Of a DNA stretch of 9,655 nucleotides, positions 6,262-9,655 are shown in pieces. The stretch spans positions 1-9,655 of the forward strand of contig JBBRDB010000091.1 in assembly GCA_038204345.1 (NCBI GenBank), read 5' to 3'. Source of the DNA: JAHJSA01 sp038204345 (lineage in GTDB: Bacteria; Actinomycetota; Thermoleophilia; RBG-16-64-13). Both the position numbers and the translations under genes were made by a program. How positions within the stretch are numbered: position 1 is the first letter of the stretch; each line of letters starts with the position of its first letter. Below the pieces are notes generated by a model. That model did no database searches. It was not told where the DNA came from and saw only the letters and a list, made by a program, of their open reading frames with translations.

Positions 6262-6340
6262 CTACCGGTACGCCGGGTTGGGATGATCGAACCGACATCC
6301 CGCTTCCCACTTCGAGCGCTGGTTGTCGTTCCCCTGTATG
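6262..6340 (-). pseudogene. Second remnant of the flavodoxin-gene 3' end
   Basis: Minus-strand reading gives GNDNQRSKWEAGCRFDHPNP then AYR and a TAG stop at 6264-6262. The intact gene at 7198 ends GNQRDKWEAGCRFDHPNPEY then R. The DNA shares an exact 29-base run (6284-6312 and 7220-7248). Similarity fades upstream of about 6330-6340, so only some 20-26 codons of a former paralogue remain, without a start. Differences such as Asp to Ser and Glu to Ala suggest an old paralogue and not a fresh copy. Confidence 0.85.
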
Positions 6341-6371
6341 GGCTGATGCGTTGGTCGGGGCGCCGTCAGAT

Positions 6372-6389
6372 CGCCGGCTCAAGCCGGCG
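6372..6389 (-). terminator. Hairpin after the PIN toxin gene
   Basis: CGCCGGCT (6372-6379) and AGCCGGCG (6382-6389) are perfectly complementary around a CA loop, 11 bases past the PIN gene stop. There is no U-run after it on the minus strand, so it may be only a weak or factor-assisted terminator or an RNA-protecting stem. Confidence 0.4.
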
Positions 6390-6399
6390 GGTGGGGAGT

Positions 6400-6813
6400 T
6401 CAAAGCCTTGCGACGAACTCCGCCGGTGAGAGCACCGAGAACCGGCCCCGCAGCTCGAGCAGATGATGGTCACCGCTCACCAGCACCTCCGCCCCCGACC
6501 GCTGCAGCGCGGATAGCAGATGCGAGTCCGCGGAATCCCGAAGTCCTTCGAAGATATCGGCCACGCTGGGCAGGGACACGATCTCAGACTTGAGGCGCAA
6601 CAGAAGGACAAAACGCTCGATGTCCTCGACGCCCCACGAGAGGCGCCGGGCAATCTTGGGGTATGCAAGTACTTCCTCGATCTCTTCCAGCTGACGCTCG
6701 GAGAGAGCAAGCTCAAGTCCGCCGTCTCTCCACCGCCCGACTATCCGGCCGGGTGCGCCTTCTGGGTTGATGAGCCCCGAAAGGAGGACGTTCGTATCGA
6801 GGATCACTCTCAC
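6400..6813 (-). CDS. PIN-domain toxin (VapC-like, COG1569 type)
   Basis: The protein is 137 residues from a GTG at 6813, 9 bases after the antitoxin stop. It opens with MRVILDTNVLLSGLI (Asp6, Asn8), the standard first strand of PIN RNases. The other acidic metal ligands are probably Glu44 (SERQLEEIEEVL), Asp93 or Asp96 (LRDSADSHLLSAL) and Asp115 (VSGDHHLLEL). The PKIARRL segment at 52-58 is typical of the COG1569 group of putative toxins. The predicted action is magnesium-dependent RNA cleavage held in check by the upstream antitoxin. All catalytic residues are present, so it may be functional. Confidence 0.92.
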   Translation of the reverse strand: MRVILDTNVLLSGLINPEGAPGRIVGRWRDGGLELALSERQLEEIEEVLAYPKIARRLSWGVEDIERFVLLLRLKSEIVSLPSVADIFEGLRDSADSHLLSALQRSGAEVLVSGDHHLLELRGRFSVLSPAEFVARL

Positions 6814-6822
6814 GTGTAGCGA

Positions 6823-7104
6823 CTACACGTCGGAAGAGCGCCCACGCACCGAGGCGAGAGCCTCGTCGACTTCGGCGGCGACAACTTCGGGCGACTCCCC
6901 CTGATATGCCGTCCGCAACTGTTCCGCCAGGCGATCGAACTCGCCGTCGAGCGCGCGGAGACGGTTGAATAGCTCGATATCGATGATGGCGGCGACCGGC
7001 TTTCCCGCTTTGGTAACGATGATCGAATCCCCCCGATACTGCACCTCGTTCAGGAGTTCGCCTAACCTCTGACGCACAGTCATGGCGGGAGCCTCTCGTA
7101 ACAT
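6823..7104 (-). CDS. Phd/YefM-type antitoxin
   Basis: The protein is 93 residues from ATG 7104. TGGAGG (7118-7113) is 8 bases upstream, so this start is preferred over a GTG at 7119 that overlaps it. MTVRQRLGELLNEVQYRGDS, then IIVTKAGKPVAAIIDIELF, is the Phd/YefM fold that binds DNA and pairs with the toxin. The C-terminal helices (ALDGEFDRLAEQL onward) should neutralise the PIN protein. The pairing of a Phd-type antitoxin with a PIN toxin is common. The gene is followed by its toxin at a 9-base gap and preceded by a repeat-containing promoter region. Confidence 0.92.
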   Translation of the reverse strand: MLREAPAMTVRQRLGELLNEVQYRGDSIIVTKAGKPVAAIIDIELFNRLRALDGEFDRLAEQLRTAYQGESPEVVAAEVDEALASVRGRSSDV

Positions 7105-7136
7105 ACCCGTCGCCTCCACAGAGCAACTCTATCAAC

Positions 7137-7170
7137 TGTAGGGATTGTATCAGTTATAGTGATTGTATTA
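7137..7170 (-). promoter_or_regulatory. Promoter/operator region of the Phd-PIN module with two 18-base repeats
   Basis: The plus-strand motif TNTAGNGATTGTATNA occurs twice with an 18-base period; the core GATTGTAT is at 7143-7150 and 7161-7168. On the minus strand it supplies -10-like boxes TACAAT (7149-7144 and 7167-7162) and TATAAC (7158-7153). An inverted pair AACTG (7135-7139) and CAGTT (7151-7155) overlaps it. No good -35 was found. It lies 33 bases upstream of the antitoxin start and is probably the autoregulatory site. Confidence 0.5.
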
Positions 7171-7197
7171 CTTGCGTAGTCTGGGCTCCTGCATCAT

Positions 7198-7953
7198 CTA
7201 CCGATACTCCGGGTTCGGGTGATCGAACCGACATCCCGCTTCCCACTTGTCCCGCTGGTTGCCATGCGCGGGGATGCCCCCGGCCGCCCGCACCATGTGC
7301 GCCAGGTGCATGAGGTTCCAGGTCATGAAAGTGGTGTTACGATTGGTGAAGTCGTTCTCGGGACCACCGGAACCGGGGTCGAGATAGGAGGGGCCCGGAC
7401 CGACCTCGCCGATCCAACCCGCGTCCGCCTGAGGAGGGATCACGTAGCCGAGGTGCTGCAGGGAGTACAGCATGTTCATGGCACAGTGCTTGATGCCGTC
7501 TTCATTGCCGGTGATGATGCAGCCGCCGACCCGCCCGTAGTAAGCGTACTGACCCTTCTCGTTGAGTTCTCCGGACACTGAGTAGAGGCGCTCTACGATC
7601 TTGGTGCAGACCGAGGACTTGTCCCCTAACCAGATAGGCGACGCGAGCACGAGGATGTCGGCGGCCATGACCTTCTCGAGGATTCCGGGCCACTCGTCGC
7701 TCTCCCAGCCGTGTTCGGTCATGTCCGGATACACACCGTACGCAATATCGTGATCGACCGGCCGGAGCGCCTCGGCCGCGACGCCGTGCTTTTCCATGAT
7801 GGCCTTGGACACGTCGATCAGGCCCTGCGTATGCGACATCTCGGGAGAGCGCTTCAGCGTGCAGTTCAAGAACAACGCCCGTAGGTCCGAGAAATCCCAT
7901 CCTCCCCACCTGTCGCCCTCGGTTGCCTGGCGCTCAGCCTCGATATGCTCCAC
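7198..7953 (-). CDS. Flavodoxin-fold NAD(P)H-dependent oxidoreductase
   Basis: The protein is 251 residues from a GTG at 7953, with GAGGGG 6 bases upstream. RALFLNCTLKRSPEMSHTQG (about 25-44) is the first strand and phosphate-binding loop of the FMN reductase group (COG0655-like). MAADILVLASPIWLGDKSSV (about 96-115) and GGCIITGNEDG (143-153) are the other flavin-contact segments. No ferredoxin-type Cys cluster is seen, so it is not a typical iron-sulfur flavoprotein. It probably binds FMN and reduces a small quinone-like or unknown substrate in the cytoplasm. The C-terminal tail KWEAGCRFDHPNPEYR is copied in two downstream remnants. It is the only full-length copy and marks the upstream edge of the TA island. 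Confidence 0.88.
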   Translation of the reverse strand: MEHIEAERQATEGDRWGGWDFSDLRALFLNCTLKRSPEMSHTQGLIDVSKAIMEKHGVAAEALRPVDHDIAYGVYPDMTEHGWESDEWPGILEKVMAADILVLASPIWLGDKSSVCTKIVERLYSVSGELNEKGQYAYYGRVGGCIITGNEDGIKHCAMNMLYSLQHLGYVIPPQADAGWIGEVGPGPSYLDPGSGGPENDFTNRNTTFMTWNLMHLAHMVRAAGGIPAHGNQRDKWEAGCRFDHPNPEYR

Positions 7954-8305
7954 CTGTGTCCCCTCTCAGACGGCGCCGTTGTCCACCCCGCTCCTCGTCG
8001 GCGGGTGCGTGCAACAGCTCGCTCTCACGGTCTGGGAGCACGTACCCATCGTGCACCGGTCGGGAACCGAAGGCACGCGGAACTACCGCCTCCTTCCCTG
8101 GCGATCGGCGCAGGAACACACGGCCGGTGAATCGCAGGGCGCGATCGGGTTCGTGATGCGCCGTCGAGGTAGCGGACGCAGGCGCAGCGTCCGCACAAGT
8201 AAGCGCCCACAAGTGGCGACGCGGTTTGCGCGCTGCAACGCCGTCGCGCCGAAGGCTGAGACGCGACGAGAGTTTGGGCTCTCGCCCACGGTCCCCTAGA
8301 AGAGC
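7954..8305. other. Stem-loop-rich intergenic region without a convincing gene
   Basis: No reading frame here has a ribosome-binding site together with recognisable homology. The frames that are open are rich in Arg and Pro, as expected for noncoding GC-rich DNA. Dyads include GCGGACGC (8172-8179) with GCGTCCGC (8187-8194), GCGACG (8216-8221) with CGTCGC (8242-8247), and CGAGAG (8267-8272) with CTCTCG (8279-8284). CACAAGT is repeated at 8194-8200 and 8208-8214. The stretch could hold a structured RNA or a decayed gene, but nothing identifies it. Confidence 0.5.
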
Positions 8306-8452
8306 CTAGAGAAGCAGCGCGGCGGCGGCGATCAGCACCGCGATCAGCCCTCCACACCAGGCGACGAGCTCTACGAGTCCACCCATGGCGAAGCGGTGCT
8401 TGGTGTCTACATCGTAGTAACTAACGGGATGTGTGACGTGCGGAGCATGCAT
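8306..8452 (-). CDS. Small membrane protein, 48 residues, unknown
   Basis: ATG 8452 is preceded by AAGGAGG at a 6-base spacing, a near-perfect ribosome-binding site. The 48-residue product starts MHAPHVTHPVSYYDVDTKHR, a polar N-terminus with four His and two Tyr. It continues FAMGGLVELVAWCGGLIAVL and ends IAAAALLL, one long hydrophobic helix (about residues 24-48) with a Cys in the middle. The TAG stop is at 8308-8306. The amphipathic pattern, strong ribosome-binding site and clean hydrophobic helix make a real gene likely. A dyad AGAGAT (8509-8514) / ATCTCT (8521-8526) lies about 57 bases upstream and may be an operator. It has no recognised family. Its neighbour upstream is a broken YnfA-type gene. 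Confidence 0.65.
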   Translation of the reverse strand: MHAPHVTHPVSYYDVDTKHRFAMGGLVELVAWCGGLIAVLIAAAALLL

Positions 8453-8508
8453 GGTGTTGCCTCCTTGGGGCTCTACGACTCAGCTGGTCTCACCTCAACA
8501 GTTGCCCA

Positions 8509-8526
8509 AGAGATATGTGAATCTCT
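8509..8526. promoter_or_regulatory. Inverted repeat upstream of the 48-residue protein gene
   Basis: AGAGAT (8509-8514) and ATCTCT (8521-8526) are exact inverted copies around ATGTGA. It is AT-rich compared with its surroundings and sits where a promoter or operator for the small membrane protein would be. No clear -35/-10 pair could be assigned. Confidence 0.4.
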
Positions 8527-8556
8527 GCACAAGTAAGTCTACTCCAACCCGGCCCC

Positions 8557-8583
8557 GGGCGCAAGTGCCCCCCTAGTGAGGGG
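8557..8583. other. Two adjacent short hairpins after the YnfA remnant
   Basis: GGGC (8557-8560) pairs with GCCC (8567-8570), and CCCCT (8570-8574) pairs with AGGGG (8579-8583). They sit directly after the minus-strand stop at 8590. Neither is followed by a U-run in the direction of transcription, so a terminator role is only possible. Confidence 0.3.
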
Positions 8584-8589
8584 AAAAGG

Positions 8590-8724
8590 TCACCGAGGAG
8601 CCCACATGATGACGCCCACTGGGAACGCCCACCCCTCACGCAACCAGAGCCAGACCAGGTAGCCGCCGCCGATCTCGGCGAGACCCGCCAGGATAAATAG
8701 GGTGATCGACCATAGAACGACCAT
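8590..8724 (-). pseudogene. YnfA/UPF0060-family protein with large internal deletion
   Basis: From ATG 8724, preceded by GAGGAGGG, the frame encodes 44 residues. Residues 9-31 (LFILAGLAEIGGGYLVWLWL then REG) match the first membrane helix of the UPF0060/YnfA family of SMR-like small membrane proteins. Residues 36-44 (PVGVIMWAPR) look like the very C-terminus of the same family, whose members are usually about 105-110 residues. About 60-65 residues, covering helices 2 and 3 and part of 4, are therefore gone, while the frame and stop are kept. It most likely has lost function, although an expressed one-helix protein cannot be excluded. The match of the C-terminal ten residues is short and less certain than the N-terminal one. 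Confidence 0.75.
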
Positions 8725-8927
8725 CGCCCTCCTCGGGTACGGGGCACCGGGGTACAGCAGCGGCCCTGTTCAAGAATCATATCAAGGCCCCACCCCACAC
8801 GAACCGAGGAGCAGTTGCGCGGTCTCCTCCGCCTCCAACGGGAGACAAGTTGGTATCCTTGAGCACACAATGTGATGGTGCGCGGGTACGCGCTGGCAAG
8901 GGTCGGAACGAAACGAGGGGTAGAGTC

Positions 8928-9281
8928 ATGACACAAGGCTCCGAGGCGCGTGTGCCCGACCACGAAGTGGAAGACGCGGTGAAGATACTCAAGGCGCTCG
9001 GCCACCCTATCCGGTTGCGCATCCTCGACGTGCTCGCGAACAAAGCGGCCTTTGGCTTCGAGGATGAGTCGTGCTGCGAGCAGGCCGAGGTCTGCGTATG
9101 CAAGATCAACGAACTCTTCGAGGTTTCTATGCCGACAGTCAGCCACCACCTGAAGTTGCTGCGCGAGGCCGGCCTCGTGACAACCCGCAGGGACGGAGTC
9201 TGGATCTACTACTCCCTGCAGCGGGAGCCACTCGCTCGAATCGCCGGGATGTTGAGCGACCTGGCCGCTCGTGGTGACTAA
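8928..9281 (+). CDS. ArsR/SmtB-family metal(loid)-responsive repressor
   Basis: The protein is 117 residues. ATG 8928 has GAGGGG 7 bases upstream and is preferred over a TTG at 8850 that would add a non-conserved Arg-rich leader. The winged helix shows ILKALGHPIRLRILDVL (20-36), the recognition helix SMPTVSHHLKLLREAGLV (67-84) and the wing RRDGVWIYYSL (88-98). Cys56 and Cys58 (EVCVCKINEL) match the Cys-x-Cys arsenite site in the helix before the recognition helix of ArsR. Cys49-Cys50 nearby may complete a thiolate site. It should repress its own operon and release DNA on binding arsenite or a soft metal. A thioredoxin-fold gene follows. The inducer is not certain from sequence. Confidence 0.92.
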   Translation: MTQGSEARVPDHEVEDAVKILKALGHPIRLRILDVLANKAAFGFEDESCCEQAEVCVCKINELFEVSMPTVSHHLKLLREAGLVTTRRDGVWIYYSLQREPLARIAGMLSDLAARGD

Positions 9282-9306
9282 GACCTAGCGAGGCGCCTCT
9301 CTCCTC

Positions 9307-9321
9307 GCCGGACTCACCGGC
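9307..9321 (+). terminator. Weak hairpin after the ArsR-type gene
   Basis: GCCGG (9307-9311) pairs with CCGGC (9317-9321) around ACTCA, 26 bases after the stop; the palindrome GAGGCGCCTC lies just before it at 9290-9299. No U-run follows, so termination is doubtful, but a separate promoter downstream agrees with a transcription break here. Confidence 0.3.
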
Positions 9322-9383
9322 AACCGCATTTCCGTCTGATCGCCTTGTGGGACCCCGCTGCCGGCCCCAGCTGGATTTTATAG

Positions 9384-9413
9384 TTGTACAATCGTCGAAT
9401 TATGCGCTAGAAT
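9384..9413 (+). promoter_or_regulatory. Promoter with ArsR-type operator candidate before the thioredoxin-like gene
   Basis: TTGTAC (9384-9389) and TAGAAT (9408-9413) are 18 bases apart; the -10 differs from the consensus by one base, the -35 by three. The sequence is strikingly AT-rich for this window. TTGTACAATCGTCGAA (9384-9399) is an imperfect dyad around CAATCG, containing the perfect palindrome TTGTACAA. Its place between -35 and -10 suits a repressor of the ArsR family, encoded just upstream. Confidence 0.5.
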
Positions 9414-9470
9414 TGCGGCACCCCACACGCAAACCGCGCTGCAAGCCGCGCTACCAGGAGAGACAAGGGC

Positions 9471-9655
9471 ATGGACATCAAGATCCTCGGAACCGGATGC
9501 GCGAAGTGCAAGAAGCTCTACGAGACGGTCGAACGGGCTGTGGCCCAGACCGGGGTGACGGCGGCCCTCACCAAGGTCGAGGATGTTCCGTCGATCATGA
9601 AATACCGGGTCATGAGCACGCCGGCGCTGGTTATCGACGAGACAGTGGTTGCCGC
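9471..9655 (+). CDS. Thioredoxin-fold redox-active disulfide protein, partial
   Basis: ATG 9471 follows AGGAG at 10 bases. The visible 61 residues start MDIKILGTGCAKCKKLYETV, with the redox pair Cys10-x-x-Cys13, and reach YRVMSTPALVIDETVV, which holds the cis-proline (STP) of the thioredoxin fold. Proteins of this small type (about 77-80 residues, thioredoxin-like/redox-active disulfide protein 2) often sit with ArsR regulators and COG0701-type permeases. The gene runs off the window edge with probably about 16-20 residues missing. It probably handles thiol exchange linked to metal(loid) stress; a permease downstream would be expected but is not visible. Confidence 0.92.
   Translation, partial: MDIKILGTGCAKCKKLYETVERAVAQTGVTAALTKVEDVPSIMKYRVMSTPALVIDETVVA

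Noticed and set aside
8194..8250. Integron attC-like site
   Set aside because: The imperfect stem and CACAAGT repeats recall cassette recombination sites, but the required RYYYAAC and GTTRRRY cores are absent.
8864..8874. CACACAATGTG as an ArsR operator upstream of the repressor gene
   Set aside because: Only four bases per arm pair and there is no clear promoter around it.
8850..8927. TTG start giving a longer ArsR-type protein
   Set aside because: The extra 26 residues are not part of the family, and ATG 8928 has a well-spaced GAGGGG.

Overview
The window is high-GC bacterial DNA with compact, AGGAGG-led genes. An actinobacterium is the best guess, possibly an anaerobic member of the Coriobacteriia/Anaerosomatales type. 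The reasons are GC-rich third codon positions, frequent GTG and TTG starts, a fragment of a 2-hydroxyacyl-CoA dehydratase-like protein (a family typical of anaerobes), a GerW/YtfJ homologue, and an ArsR regulator followed by a thioredoxin-like gene. The taxonomic placement is inference. No rRNA, tRNA, CRISPR array, transposase or integrase was seen.

Layout. Bases 1-381 hold the end of a 2-hydroxyacyl-CoA dehydratase-like fragment. Bases 496-1257 encode a NYN-type nuclease with a C-terminal LOTUS/OST-HTH domain. It ends at a strong hairpin (1291-1322) that probably terminates transcription from both sides. On the other side of the hairpin a minus-strand gene (1358-1726) encodes a small, exported, very acidic protein. 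Divergent from it is an OmpR-type response regulator (1904-2578) followed by its sensor histidine kinase (2628-4037). Such pairs are often followed by an ABC transporter; here only a broken ATPase remains (4109-4296), missing Walker A and most of the middle. A GerW/YtfJ-family gene lies at 4349-4744 on the minus strand.

Bases 4891-7953 form an accessory island, all on the minus strand. An intact flavodoxin-fold reductase (7198-7953) stands at its upstream end. Downstream of it come a Phd-type antitoxin with a PIN toxin (7104-6400), a remnant of a second flavodoxin-gene 3' end (6262-6340), a DUF1778 antitoxin with a GNAT toxin (6135-5343), the C-terminal piece of a DUF4143 protein (5247-4930), and a third flavodoxin-gene 3' end (4891-4921). 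Each toxin-antitoxin pair therefore sits between copies of the same 3' gene end. This is the most unusual structure in the window.

Bases 7954-8305 are rich in stem-loops and show no convincing gene. Next on the minus strand are a 48-residue membrane protein (8306-8452) and a 44-residue, internally deleted YnfA/UPF0060 protein (8590-8724). The right end carries a Cys-rich ArsR-type repressor (8928-9281) and, after its own promoter with an operator-like dyad, a redox-active thioredoxin-fold protein (9471 to the edge). This resembles the start of a metal(loid)-responsive operon.

The window combines an ordinary sensory module with a region of heavy decay and TA-module accumulation: three internally deleted or truncated genes plus two partial gene ends.
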